DNA of 32,391 bases from contig JAJTBE010000210.1 of NCBI GenBank assembly GCA_021287065.1, forward strand, positions 1 to 32,391, read 5' to 3'. This stretch comes from Bacillota bacterium (GTDB taxonomy: Bacteria; Vulcanimicrobiota; JAJTBE01). A program made the translations under genes and the position numbers. Below are positions 14,417 through 23,003 of this stretch, in pieces. Each line of letters starts with the position of its first letter. The first letter of the stretch is position 1. A model generated the notes under the pieces. That model saw only the letters and a list, made by a program, of their open reading frames with translations. It ran no database searches and was not told where the DNA came from.

Positions 14417-14974
14417 TTAGCCAAGCCTTCTGCGGGATGTGACATCAGCGATAAAGTCTTTTTCGATATAATTTACCGATTCCTGACTAATCACAAGTTT
14501 TCTCATGTTAAAATGATTGCTGATTGATTTATGCCAGAAATCATCACGATGTTTATCATCAGATTCGTATGTATGTTCGAACACTATATCCTTGATTCCC
14601 GCCACGGCAAGCTGTTTAGCACAGGTATAACAGGGAGCAAGGGTAATGTAAAGCGTTGCGCCTTCCACTCTAATCCCTTTTTTTGCCGCCTGAGCCAGCA
14701 GATTAGCTTCTGCGTGGGAAGCAAGGCAATAATCGTATTTGCTTTCTCCCTTTTTTCCAACAGTTCGCCTGAAACACTTCCCCGAATCTATACAGTGTTT
14801 TTCACCTGGCATAGATCCATTGTAACCACTGACGAGAATCTGTCTGTCGATAACAAGAATGCCTCCAACAGGCCTCGACATACAAGTGGATCTCGAAGCG
14901 GCAACCTTTGCGATAAACATAAAATATTCATCCCATCCAGGCCTGCTATTAAACATTGAATCAACTGATTCCAT
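14417..14974 (-). CDS. Deoxycytidylate (dCMP) deaminase family protein
   Basis: This 185-residue zinc enzyme converts dCMP to dUMP for thymidylate synthesis. The zinc and proton-shuttle motif HAE is at residues 87-89 (SHAEANLLAQAAKKG), and the second motif PCYTC is at 114-118, giving ligands His87, Cys115 and Cys118 with catalytic Glu89. The N-terminal block SRSTCMSRPVGGILVIDRQILVSGYNGSMPG and the CxxxGKC segment at 61-67 match dCMP deaminase and late-competence ComEB proteins rather than cytidine or tRNA deaminases. AGGAGG lies 8 bases before the ATG, a strong site. It leads a two-gene minus-strand unit. ComEB-like alternatives have the same biochemistry. Confidence 0.9.
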   Translation of the reverse strand: MESVDSMFNSRPGWDEYFMFIAKVAASRSTCMSRPVGGILVIDRQILVSGYNGSMPGEKHCIDSGKCFRRTVGKKGESKYDYCLASHAEANLLAQAAKKGIRVEGATLYITLAPCYTCAKQLAVAGIKDIVFEHTYESDDKHRDDFWHKSISNHFNMRKLVISQESVNYIEKDFIADVTSRRRLG

Positions 14975-15038
14975 TAACTATTCCTCCTGATCTGAACTGC
15001 AAATAATGCAATGGTGGAGTTTTTATTCTTTAACACTT

Positions 15039-15067
15039 ATTATCCTTCCAGTAAAAGTTAACATTAA
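15039..15067 (-). promoter_or_regulatory. Possible promoter of the dCMP deaminase operon
   Basis: On the minus strand TTAATG, 17 bases, GATAAT is centred about 75 bases upstream of the start codon. The -10 is good and the -35 poor. Confidence 0.3.
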
Positions 15068-15094
15068 TTTAACAAGGTCTGACAGACTTTTTTA

Positions 15095-15123
15095 TTGATC
15101 AAAGCATCTTAAATTGTTATACT
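15095..15123 (+). promoter_or_regulatory. Probable promoter of the 686-residue repeat protein
   Basis: TTGATC (15095-15100), 17 bases, TATACT (15118-15123) gives 4/6 and 5/6 matches to the housekeeping consensus, about 80 bases upstream of the ATG. The short dyad GTCTGACAGAC with a T-run just upstream could be an operator or part of the divergent promoter region. Confidence 0.5.
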
Positions 15124-15203
15124 TTAACAGTATAAATATACCCAGAGAACCCAAATGGTTTTGTGCTAATTTTTAATATGCGAATCTAAAAAGAGGTGTA
15201 GCT

Positions 15204-17264
15204 ATGAGCAACACAATCGGCAATAATCCTGTAAATCTGGCGCAGTTCCAGCAGACAGAAGCTGCAAAATCAGCCCATCACAGAGGCGATGTCGGCAATA
15301 CAGGCAAAAAGGAAACCAGAGTGGAAACTCCTCCTTCCGACAGTCTTGATGGATCATCTAAGACATATAATACATCTGACGGCAGAACCGTAAACAGATT
15401 CGAAGACGGAAGCGTTCAATATCAGGCTCCCAACGGCACCACAAAACATATTGATAAAGACGGCAATACATCTTTCACATTGCCCAATGGTATTGAAATC
15501 CAGCATAACAACGGTGAAGAGCCTGTTGCTTTCGATCCCCAGACAGGAAATTATCTTGCCGTAACTCTCGAAAAAGAGACTCCTGAATCATACACCCATT
15601 ACAATTTCAAAGATTCGCAGGGCAACAAATTTTCTCTCAATCAGGAAAAACTCAGCTTCGAAACTGAAAATCCCTCAGGAACCCTCAAGCAGCTCATATA
15701 CACCAACGGAACAATGGAAATTGGCACATATACGGTTTCAAAAGATCCTAAAACCGGCAAAATCAGCCATGACGAAAACTTTATCTTCATAAACAAAGAC
15801 GGCAAAGTTGACGCACAGCTTGCCGATGCTGAAAATATTGCCATCAACAATAAAGGCATACACTTCACAGCCAATGGGGATATGAATGTTGGAATCACTT
15901 TCCCCTACCCGCCTCCTATGCACCTTACCGGACCTTCAGTAAGACCTGATCTTCCGCCTATCACTCAGGAGCCGGTTATGCCTCCCCCCCAGCAGCAGGT
16001 TCCGCCTCCCCAGTGCAATCCACAACCCGGATTCGGAGGATTCCCCGGAGGAATTGGCGGTTATCCCGGCTGGAGCACTCCCGGATTCCCCGGCGAAGTT
16101 TATCAGGGTTTCCCCTGGGGCGGTTTCCCCATACCCGGAAATCCAGTGCCAAAACCCGGACCTCAGCCCGGCGATGCACCGCCGGCATTTGATCCCTATG
16201 CTCCCTTAATGACTCCCAGCGGATTCATGCGGAAGAAAGAACCTGATGGATCCCTGTTTATTTCCCTTCCCAACGGCATTGTTCTCAATCAGATGCCCGA
16301 CGGCAGAGCACAGGCATTTGACGCAAGGAAACCCGGCGCAGTTATTCCTGTTGTCGCACAACAGGTTGATAACCCCGGCTTTGGACCGGAAACCAGATTT
16401 AATTTCCAGGATGCCGATGGCAATCTGGTTACCCTCTACTCCCAGACTCTCGATTTTGCAGCTTCGTCCAGTGACGGCAATGTAATGCAAACAGTTTCGC
16501 CTAACGGAGATATGCTCATACACGCAAGAACAATCACCCCCGGAGCAGATGGACAGCCAAACCTGAAGAATCACAAGATTCTTGTTACCGGCGACGGAAA
16601 AGTGAACACCTTCGGTGAAAGAGGAGTTCAGGTCAACAATAAAAATGTTGTCTTTGCAGATGGCGGGACATTCACCAACTACAAGCTTCCTTACGAAATT
16701 CCGCCTCATCAGGGATTTATGCCTTATATTCCCCCTATGGGAGTTCCTCCCATGGGTTCGCCCATGCCTGTGCCCAATCCGATGGAACCCGCTATGACTA
16801 TGGGTCCCGGTGGCTTTGCACAAACAGCAGGCAGCCCGCCTCCGGTTGACACAAAGGAACCGGTTTATCCTCCCGGACAGAAACCCGGTGTGGATGAAAA
16901 AGCAAAAGCTGGCGAAGCCAAAGCTGATGAAACTCCCGGCGAAAAACCGGTTAAGCCTGGCATATGGCAGAAAATCAAGGACTTCTTCAAAGGAGAAGAT
17001 CCTCATACCAATACTTCATATCACAACAATAATTTCAACAACTATTGCTATGGCAATCAATGGGGTACTCCCTACCCCGGCGGTTACTGCCAGTATAACC
17101 AGCCTACATTCGGACAGAAACTTGCCTACGGAGCGCTTCTCGGCTTGCAGGCAGGCGGTTCGATGTTAATGTCATCTATGATGATGTATCCAATGATGAT
17201 GTCATACCCAATGGGAATGTATTACAATCCATACGGAATGTTCGGTATGTCCGGCATGTGGTAA
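15204..17264 (+). CDS. Duplicated DG/PNG-repeat protein with Pro/Gly linkers and Met/Tyr-rich tail
   Basis: This 686-residue protein is of no family I recognise. It contains two long copies of one module. Copy 1 (about residues 50-235) has DGNTSFTLPNGIEIQ, THYNFKDSQGNKFSL, TNGTMEIGTYTV and INNKGIHFTANGDM. Copy 2 (about 345-500) has DGSLFISLPNGIVLN, TRFNFQDADGNLVTL, PNGDMLIHARTI and VNNKNVVFADGGTF in the same order. Short DG..PNG hairpin units suggest beta-strand repeats. Pro/Gly-rich linkers separate the copies (about 240-335) and precede the C-terminus. The last 100 residues contain an amphipathic helix (GIWQKIKDFFKGE), an Asn/Tyr-rich stretch, then a hydrophobic Met-rich tail. No signal peptide is seen. 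AGAGGTG precedes the ATG, and the gene has its own promoter and a strong terminator. A structural or surface-associated role is a guess. Confidence 0.8.
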   Translation: MSNTIGNNPVNLAQFQQTEAAKSAHHRGDVGNTGKKETRVETPPSDSLDGSSKTYNTSDGRTVNRFEDGSVQYQAPNGTTKHIDKDGNTSFTLPNGIEIQHNNGEEPVAFDPQTGNYLAVTLEKETPESYTHYNFKDSQGNKFSLNQEKLSFETENPSGTLKQLIYTNGTMEIGTYTVSKDPKTGKISHDENFIFINKDGKVDAQLADAENIAINNKGIHFTANGDMNVGITFPYPPPMHLTGPSVRPDLPPITQEPVMPPPQQQVPPPQCNPQPGFGGFPGGIGGYPGWSTPGFPGEVYQGFPWGGFPIPGNPVPKPGPQPGDAPPAFDPYAPLMTPSGFMRKKEPDGSLFISLPNGIVLNQMPDGRAQAFDARKPGAVIPVVAQQVDNPGFGPETRFNFQDADGNLVTLYSQTLDFAASSSDGNVMQTVSPNGDMLIHARTITPGADGQPNLKNHKILVTGDGKVNTFGERGVQVNNKNVVFADGGTFTNYKLPYEIPPHQGFMPYIPPMGVPPMGSPMPVPNPMEPAMTMGPGGFAQTAGSPPPVDTKEPVYPPGQKPGVDEKAKAGEAKADETPGEKPVKPGIWQKIKDFFKGEDPHTNTSYHNNNFNNYCYGNQWGTPYPGGYCQYNQPTFGQKLAYGALLGLQAGGSMLMSSMMMYPMMMSYPMGMYYNPYGMFGMSGMW

Positions 17265-17278
17265 ACTACTGTTATTTC

Positions 17279-17320
17279 AGGCGGGACGGCAGCAAAGCTC
17301 AAACGGTCGTCCCGCTTTTT
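17279..17320 (+). terminator. Strong intrinsic terminator after the repeat-protein gene
   Basis: GCGGGACG (17281-17288) pairs perfectly with CGTCCCGC (17308-17315), extended by two more pairs at the base, with a 19-base loop and TTTTT. It sits 15 bases after the stop codon. Confidence 0.9.
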
Positions 17321-17381
17321 CAACTCAAAATCCGGTTAATATGCAAAATACTTTCAGCTTTCAGGAATTTTATTAAAAAGG

Positions 17382-17410
17382 TTGCATTAACCTGCATCCT
17401 GTGCTAAAAT
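17382..17410 (+). promoter_or_regulatory. Promoter of rpmB
   Basis: TTGCAT (17382-17387), 17 bases, TAAAAT (17405-17410) lies about 100 bases upstream of rpmB, giving a leader of roughly 95 bases. Confidence 0.6.
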
Positions 17411-17432
17411 ATGGAAGATTCATTCCCGGATG

Positions 17433-17452
17433 TGGGGTCGGACAAGGCCCCA
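17433..17452 (+). promoter_or_regulatory. Hairpin in the rpmB leader
   Basis: TGGGGTC (17433-17439) pairs with GGCCCCA (17446-17452) around a six-base loop, then TTTGTTTG. It could be an attenuator or a ribosomal-protein binding site. Its position between promoter and ribosome site is suggestive, but nothing proves a role. Confidence 0.4.
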
Positions 17453-17512
17453 TTTGTTTGTAGAGATGTGATTTGAGCAAATTTAATTAAGATAGACCTG
17501 GAGGAATCCCAA

Positions 17513-17713
17513 ATGTCAAAAGTATGCGCAATCTGTGGTAAAAGACCGGTTACTGGAAACAGTGTCAGCCACTCCCACAGAAAAACAAGAAGACGCTGGT
17601 TACCCAATCTGCAGAAAACAACCGTTACCACAGAAAAGGGAGCCGAAGTTCAGATTCGCGCTTGCACCCGTTGCATTCGCACCCGCAGAAAACACGAAGC
17701 TGCAGTAGCCTAA
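17513..17713 (+). CDS. rpmB: 50S ribosomal protein L28 (zinc-binding form)
   Basis: This 66-residue ribosomal protein of the large subunit has the family's N-terminus [33 protein letters not shown] and a basic C-terminus. Two cysteine pairs, CAIC (residues 5-8) and CTRC (about 51-54), make the zinc-ribbon (C+) version of L28. Bacteria that carry C-minus paralogues usually switch between forms under zinc limitation, and no paralogue is in this window. GGAGG stands 8 bases before the ATG. The gene is monocistronic, with its own promoter, a structured leader and a strong terminator. It is not next to rpmG, its partner in many Proteobacteria. Confidence 0.97.
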   Translation: MSKVCAICGKRPVTGNSVSHSHRKTRRRWLPNLQKTTVTTEKGAEVQIRACTRCIRTRRKHEAAVA

Positions 17714-17739
17714 TCTGATGGCGTGAAAGAATTAATGAG

Positions 17740-17765
17740 AAGCGGAGAGGAATCTTCGCTTTTTT
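17740..17765 (+). terminator. Intrinsic terminator after rpmB
   Basis: AAGCGGAGA (17740-17748) pairs with TCTTCGCTT (17753-17761), a 9-bp stem with one G-T pair, capped by a GGAA tetraloop of the stable GNRA class and followed by a T-run. Confidence 0.9.
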
Positions 17766-17823
17766 ATTTTAAAATTTAACTGATCACCTGAAAAAAATCG
17801 TGTGAATCAGGAGGGTATAAAAA

Positions 17824-18363
17824 ATGTCAGATATAAGAACCCCAAAGCCTGTGAAGTATTTTGTAGGAATGATTTCGAACAATGAAGAGCTGTTTGAAAA
17901 AGCTATGGAAAAATTAAAACCTTATTATGGCGAATTTGATATAGTATCCGAAAGCGTCCCCTTTGATTTTACCGATTATTATCATCCCGAAATGGGCGAA
18001 GGCTTGAAAAGAAAGTTTGCATCTTTCGAAAAACTCATGGATCCGGGAATTTTACCTGATATGAAAATCCTCACCAATAAAATAGAGGAAGAATTTGCAC
18101 ACACTGTTGATGAAAATGGATATAAAAGAAGTGTAAACATAGATCCCGGTTATCTGAACGAACCAAAAATGATTCTGGCATCCACAAAGGATTTCAGCCA
18201 CAGAATTTATCTCAGAGATGGAATTTTTGCGGAAATCACTCTATTCTGGAGAAATAAACAATATCAGCACTGGGAATGGACCTTTCCTGATTATAGAACC
18301 CAGTGGTATAAAGACTGGTTTACTTCCCTGAGAAAAAGATATCTGGAGCAGGTTAAAAAGTAA
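17824..18363 (+). CDS. DUF4416 family protein
   Basis: This 179-residue protein has the DUF4416 pattern: PKPVKYFVGMISNNEELFEKAMEKL at the start, then VPFDFTDYYHPEMGEGLKRKFASFEKL, VNIDPGYLNEPKMILASTKDFSHRIYL, and the aromatic ending TFPDYRTQWY. The family occurs in anaerobic and deep-branching bacteria and has no established function. AGGAGG is 9 bases before the ATG. A small hairpin (CTGATCAC with GTGaATCAG, 17780-17810) abuts that ribosome site and might modulate translation. Its 3' end overlaps the last 11 bases of the convergent helicase-nuclease gene, so there is no room for a terminator between the two. Confidence 0.85.
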   Translation: MSDIRTPKPVKYFVGMISNNEELFEKAMEKLKPYYGEFDIVSESVPFDFTDYYHPEMGEGLKRKFASFEKLMDPGILPDMKILTNKIEEEFAHTVDENGYKRSVNIDPGYLNEPKMILASTKDFSHRIYLRDGIFAEITLFWRNKQYQHWEWTFPDYRTQWYKDWFTSLRKRYLEQVKK

Positions 18364-21300
18364 CCTTGTGTACAACATCAGGCACTGCGAAATAGAACCA
18401 CATAGCCTTTGGCTTTGTACCGGTCAGCTTTTCAACAGCCTGTGTGTAAACTTCAATCTGCCTTTTATAGTTGTATTCTATTGAGTACAGGATTTTATCA
18501 GATTTTATGTTATCCGATTTATAATCTACAATTGTAAAGCCGTCGTTTTCCTGTATCAGCAGATCGATGCATCCGGTAACTTCCGTTCCGTTATCAGTGA
18601 AAATAAACGGGTATTCTTTCTGGTATTTTCCAGCTCCAAGTGCAAAAGTTATTGCTTCGGAATCAAGGGTTTTCATAACCATATCGACAATTTTTTCCCT
18701 GTGGTTATCCACGCCTTCCAGTGCGGCAGCAATGGCGGCAGCTTCTTCCACATAACTTTTATCCGAAAATGATATCGTTTCCATCACTTTGTGGTATGCT
18801 CTTCCGATTTTAACGGAAACACTATCCTTCCATGCTCTGGAATCATCCCCCCCGGCTTTCTCTCTCGAGTAGCTGACCAGAACATCTGTTTGAGATGATG
18901 TATCAATAATGCTCTTTTTGTCTGCCTCCCATTTCTGTAACTCCACGCCAAAAATATCAGCGATTCCTCCCGGGGGATCAAAATGTCTGAGTTTCTTTAA
19001 CCCTGGCTTCTTTTTATTCAGAATACTATCATTATAAAGAATACTTTCGAACATATTTTCGATTATCTGCGCTACCGCAGATTCAAAAGGATTTTCAGAA
19101 ACCACACTTTTTCCTGTAAAAACCTCAAGAGTAGCCGAAAGGCATTTTTGCATGTTTTCAAACCCCTTAACAGAACTGAATGCAGGGAGTGCAAGAATAT
19201 TAACCGCTCTGGTGCATGCAACATATACAAGCCTTAGTTCCTCAGCAAGGAGTTTTTTGTCTTCCATTGTCTTGAGTTCTTCATATTCAGTAGTGCAAAA
19301 TGGTGTCAGATTTGCCCCGAATTTCTGATTCTCGCGGTCGTAAAAACAAGTTCCGCTTTTCGCCGGAGGTTTCTTCCCCATCATATTTACCGGAATAACC
19401 ACAGGAAATTCCAGCCCTTTTGATTTATGCATCGTCATCAGCCTTACAGCATTCTGGTTAGAATCAGCAAGAGGCGAATCAGCTTCCTTTTCTTCGTCGT
19501 CTATTTTTCCGGCAATGTAGGTGATAAACTCGCTTATAGTGCCTCTGTATTGCAGATGATAATCTCTCGCAAGAGAAATGAATTTTTCAATATTAGCAAG
19601 GGGCCTCGGATTATCAAGGGTAACCGCCCAATATTCACGATAACCGGTATCAGCAATCATTTGTTCGAGTAAAGAAGCGTAAGAGACTGTGCTTCTAAGG
19701 TTATGATACTCACTTAGTTTTTTGAAAGGCTCTTTCAGATAGTCAGGTAAAGTTTCGAAATCTTCGAGATAATTAAAAGAACATTTGTTCTGAGATATCT
19801 GCATTAAATCCTCATCATTAAGGGACCAGAAGGCAGATTTCAGAACTGAAGCCACAGCAATTTCATCCATCGGATTATCTATTGCTTTCAGAATATTTAA
19901 AAGATCAATAATCTCCTGTCTCCTGAAAAACATATACCCAGCCTCAAGCAAAGTCGGTATGTTTCTTGCAGCCAAAGCGTCTTCGTAAATCTCGATGTTG
20001 GTAGTTCTGGGGAACAGAATCGTAATGTCTCTGTATTCAAGCTCTCTTTCATTACCTTCCCTGTCCCTGATACCGTATTTCCGCCTGTTTATCAATTCAT
20101 CAACAAACTCAGCGGTCATACATGCTTCAACTGTTCGAATCCCTTCTGCGCTTCCCCTCATTTCATCGAGGGTTTCATCAGCTTCAAGAACAAACAGGGT
20201 TTTGTGATCCATGGTATTTTTCCTGAAAGGAGCCAGAGAAATATAATCTGCCTGATAATTCCCATCATCAGGTTTATGCATAACATGTCCAAAATGAATA
20301 TTCACCCAGTCGATAATAGGTGAAAGGGATCTGAAATTCACCACGATATTGAGGACTTCTCCCCCATTTTTTACGATGAGCCTTTTAACCTTTTCATATA
20401 TTTCAATATCAGCTCTTCTGAATCTATAAATAGATTGTTTCGGGTCTCCTACAACAAACAGCTTTCCACTTTCCGGAATACACATATCCCAGAATTTACA
20501 AAGTTCTGTTGAACCGGGGGTTAAGCCTCCTGCCGATCTTTTTTCAGCAAGAAAGAATACAATTTCCGCCTGAAGGGGATCTGTGTCCTGAAATTCATCA
20601 ACAAGCAGATACCTGAATTTGCGTTTAAAGTAATCCCGTGCTGCAAAATCATCCCTGAGGAGATCCCTTGCTTTAATAAGCAAATCATCAAAACCGAGAA
20701 GCCCCATGTTGAATTTCGTATCCTCAATGGATTCAAGAAAACCGTCAAGAGATCTGAGACATTCAAATATAATGGAATCCGATAGTTTCTGTTCCACTTC
20801 AAGGCGTTCTTCTTCCATTTCCTTAAACAGTTCTTTCTGATCAGCACAGATGTTCGATGGCTTCCAGTTGCTTTTATTCCCCTGCCCCTTAAAACCTTTA
20901 TGTTCAAATATCCATCTTATTTTTACTTTTTCGTTTTCATCTTTCAGGTTGTCGAAATCCCTGATAAAACTTCTGATCGCCGCTGCCCCTTTGTCATCCT
21001 GCTTTATACAGCAGGTTAAACACTGATTCAATTCAGCATAATCGGATGCAAGTTTATTGAAATATTTTTCGCAGATATCAATATAACTGGTCTGAGGTCC
21101 GATTGATTTTATAAAATCTTTAAAACAATCTCTGTTGCTATAGACAAAATCTACAAACCGAATCAGACTGTCTTCTTTTACGCCCATTTCAAGTGCGATC
21201 CTGAACGGATGTTCGTCAATGCTCAGTATGTTTCCCATCCAGTCATCCAGATTTTCCTGCATCATTTTTGTATCTTTAACATCATCAATTTCCGGTTTCG

Positions 21301-21703
21301 GATCTATTCCTGCTGCAAAAGGTTTTTCACCCAGAAGGGATCTGCAAAACGAATGAATGGTGGAAATTCTGTTTGAAGTAAATGAATCAAGAGCTTTTTT
21401 GCATAATTTGTATTGTTCCGGGTTACCCGATGTAACCGACTGAATCATTCGTTTTTCAAGACCGTCCTGAAGCCTTGTGAGAAGTTCGGTGGCTGCTTTT
21501 TCCGTAAATGTAATGGCAACGATCTCTCCGATTTCCGCCTTGCCTGAAGTAATAATATTAAGTATTCTCTCAACAAGAATCGTAGTCTTTCCGGTTCCCG
21601 CCCCAGCTTCCACCAGATAATTTTTAGAAAGATCAAAACAGGCAAGATCTCTGTGTTGTTTGTCGGGAAGCACAAAAGTATTGTTGTTTGCAGTAATCGT
21701 CAT
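18353..21703 (-). CDS. UvrD/RecB-type helicase-nuclease (AddA-like)
   Basis: This 1116-residue superfamily 1A helicase has a C-terminal RecB-family nuclease, acting in processing of double-strand DNA ends. The motifs run in order: Walker A VEAGAGTGKTT (about 31-41), FTEKAATEL, IHSFCRSLL, DEExQ-box LLVDEFQDTDPLQ (about 368), VVGDPKQSIYRFRRAD (about 421), LMTMHKSKGLEFPVV (about 756), LVYVACTRAV (about 829). The nuclease carries GRAYHKVMETI, then TGCIDLL, and VDYKSD near 1056, the expected H/D/D-x-K residues. AddA of B. subtilis is similar in size and order. AddA normally works with AddB, and no AddB or RecC-like gene is in the window, so it may be elsewhere or absent. The start ATG has only a weak GGTGA upstream. 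Confidence 0.92.
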   Translation of the reverse strand: MTITANNNTFVLPDKQHRDLACFDLSKNYLVEAGAGTGKTTILVERILNIITSGKAEIGEIVAITFTEKAATELLTRLQDGLEKRMIQSVTSGNPEQYKLCKKALDSFTSNRISTIHSFCRSLLGEKPFAAGIDPKPEIDDVKDTKMMQENLDDWMGNILSIDEHPFRIALEMGVKEDSLIRFVDFVYSNRDCFKDFIKSIGPQTSYIDICEKYFNKLASDYAELNQCLTCCIKQDDKGAAAIRSFIRDFDNLKDENEKVKIRWIFEHKGFKGQGNKSNWKPSNICADQKELFKEMEEERLEVEQKLSDSIIFECLRSLDGFLESIEDTKFNMGLLGFDDLLIKARDLLRDDFAARDYFKRKFRYLLVDEFQDTDPLQAEIVFFLAEKRSAGGLTPGSTELCKFWDMCIPESGKLFVVGDPKQSIYRFRRADIEIYEKVKRLIVKNGGEVLNIVVNFRSLSPIIDWVNIHFGHVMHKPDDGNYQADYISLAPFRKNTMDHKTLFVLEADETLDEMRGSAEGIRTVEACMTAEFVDELINRRKYGIRDREGNERELEYRDITILFPRTTNIEIYEDALAARNIPTLLEAGYMFFRRQEIIDLLNILKAIDNPMDEIAVASVLKSAFWSLNDEDLMQISQNKCSFNYLEDFETLPDYLKEPFKKLSEYHNLRSTVSYASLLEQMIADTGYREYWAVTLDNPRPLANIEKFISLARDYHLQYRGTISEFITYIAGKIDDEEKEADSPLADSNQNAVRLMTMHKSKGLEFPVVIPVNMMGKKPPAKSGTCFYDRENQKFGANLTPFCTTEYEELKTMEDKKLLAEELRLVYVACTRAVNILALPAFSSVKGFENMQKCLSATLEVFTGKSVVSENPFESAVAQIIENMFESILYNDSILNKKKPGLKKLRHFDPPGGIADIFGVELQKWEADKKSIIDTSSQTDVLVSYSREKAGGDDSRAWKDSVSVKIGRAYHKVMETISFSDKSYVEEAAAIAAALEGVDNHREKIVDMVMKTLDSEAITFALGAGKYQKEYPFIFTDNGTEVTGCIDLLIQENDGFTIVDYKSDNIKSDKILYSIEYNYKRQIEVYTQAVEKLTGTKPKAMWFYFAVPDVVHKVTF

Positions 21704-21742
21704 AATTCAGTTCACCGTGAAACATCAGATTTTTTGATATAA

Positions 21743-21808
21743 AAATGGAAGGGACCATCCATAAATTCCATCATTTTTTCGACGGACTTCATAGATAGTC
21801 CCTTCCAC
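21743..21808 (-). terminator. Long hairpin with T-run between aminotransferase and helicase-nuclease
   Basis: TGGAAGGGAC (21746-21755) and GTCCCTTCCA (21798-21807) pair perfectly, and the stem extends to about 14 bp with one G-T pair. On the minus strand it is followed by TTTTTATAT. The loop of about 35 bases can fold further (CCGTC with GATGG). It lies 14 bases after the aminotransferase stop codon and about 40 bases before the helicase start codon, so it may terminate or attenuate. Confidence 0.75.
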
Positions 21809-21821
21809 AATAATTATTTAA

Positions 21822-23003
21822 TTATGCAAAAGCGGGCAATTTTCTGAGAGCAGCATCGATTTTTGCGAGTGCTTTCTGAAGGTTTTCCACTGAATTTGCA
21901 TATGAGAAACGCAGATATCCTTCGCCGCACTGACCAAAATCAGTTCCGGCAAGGCATGCAACGCCGGCTTCAAGCATCAGATAATCAGCCAGCTCTTTGC
22001 TCTTCATACCGGTTCCCTTGACATTGGGGAACACATAGAAGGCTCCTTTGGGTTTTCTGCAGGTAAATCCAGGCAGTTTGTTGAGACCATCAACAAAGAT
22101 GTCTCTTCTGCGTTTGAATTCAGCCACCATCTTCTCCACATCATCCTGAGGTCCGGTAAGTGCTTCCATACCTGCCAGCTGAGTGAATGTTGATGTGCAG
22201 GATACCGTATTGAGTGTAATATCGGTCATAGCCTTGATGATTTCTTTGGGACCTGCAGCATAACCGAGTCTCCAGCCTGTCATTGCATAGGTTTTGGAAT
22301 GTCCGTCAAGAACAATTGTTCTCTCTTTCATTCCGGGAATCTGGGTTATTGATACATGATCTCCATCGTAAATCATACGGGAATAAATTTCATCTGAGAA
22401 TACGATAAGATCGTGCTTCTTTGCAATCTCGGCGATCTCTTCATAATCTTCCATTGTGAGGAATCCGCCGGTGGGGTTGCTGGGTGAGTTGATGAAGATC
22501 ATCTTGGTTTTATCGGTTACCCGATCACGAAGATCTTTTACATCAAAACGGAATTCCTTTTCTTCCAGAACCGGCACAGGTACAGTTTTGGCCCCAATAA
22601 ACTTGATAAATGAGTTGTAGGCCGGATAAGCGGGATCGGGCACGAGGGCTTCATCACCGGGATTGAGAAGTGCCATAATGGCAGCAACAATAACCGGCTT
22701 GCCACCCGGGGCTACCATAATTTCCGACGCATCATACTTTACACCTCTGGTTTTATCCAGATATTCAGCGATTGCCTGACGGAATTCAGGAATACCCTGA
22801 GACGGAGTATAGTGGTGGTATCCGTGATCAAGCGCCCATTTTGCTTTTTCAACGATATTTTTAGGAGTATCAAAATCGGGTTCGCCAATCTGAAGATGTA
22901 TAATCTCCTTACCCTGAGCTTCCAATTCTCTGGCACGGGCGAGAACCACGAAAGCGCCTTCAGTGCCGAGGCGGGACATCCAGTTTGCCAGTTTGCTGTT
23001 CAA
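21822..23003 (-). CDS. PLP-dependent class I/II aminotransferase (aspartate aminotransferase-like)
   Basis: This 393-residue fold-type I aminotransferase resembles the thermophile and Bacillus-type aspartate aminotransferases. The signatures are IHLQIGEPDFDTP (about 35-47), YTPSQGIPEFRQAIAEY, NSPSNPTGG, the DEIYS turn (FSDEIYSRMIYDG), and the PLP-lysine segment GHSKTYAMTGWRLGY with Lys near 237. The C-terminal Arg in GYLRFSYANS binds the substrate carboxylate. It transfers amino groups between aspartate or a related amino acid and 2-oxoglutarate. The exact specificity is not fixed by these motifs. The open frame reaches back to an ATG at 23051, but a perfect AAGGAGG lies 9 bases before an in-frame TTG at 23003, where the family's usual N-terminus begins. 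It is 49 bases from the upstream secreted-protein gene. Confidence 0.93.
   Translation of the reverse strand: MNSKLANWMSRLGTEGAFVVLARARELEAQGKEIIHLQIGEPDFDTPKNIVEKAKWALDHGYHHYTPSQGIPEFRQAIAEYLDKTRGVKYDASEIMVAPGGKPVIVAAIMALLNPGDEALVPDPAYPAYNSFIKFIGAKTVPVPVLEEKEFRFDVKDLRDRVTDKTKMIFINSPSNPTGGFLTMEDYEEIAEIAKKHDLIVFSDEIYSRMIYDGDHVSITQIPGMKERTIVLDGHSKTYAMTGWRLGYAAGPKEIIKAMTDITLNTVSCTSTFTQLAGMEALTGPQDDVEKMVAEFKRRRDIFVDGLNKLPGFTCRKPKGAFYVFPNVKGTGMKSKELADYLMLEAGVACLAGTDFGQCGEGYLRFSYANSVENLQKALAKIDAALRKLPAFA

Noticed and set aside
16206-17006. 266-codon minus-strand open frame
   Set aside because: Antisense shadow of the Gly/Pro-rich repeat protein; its translation has no domain features and the plus frame is clearly coding.
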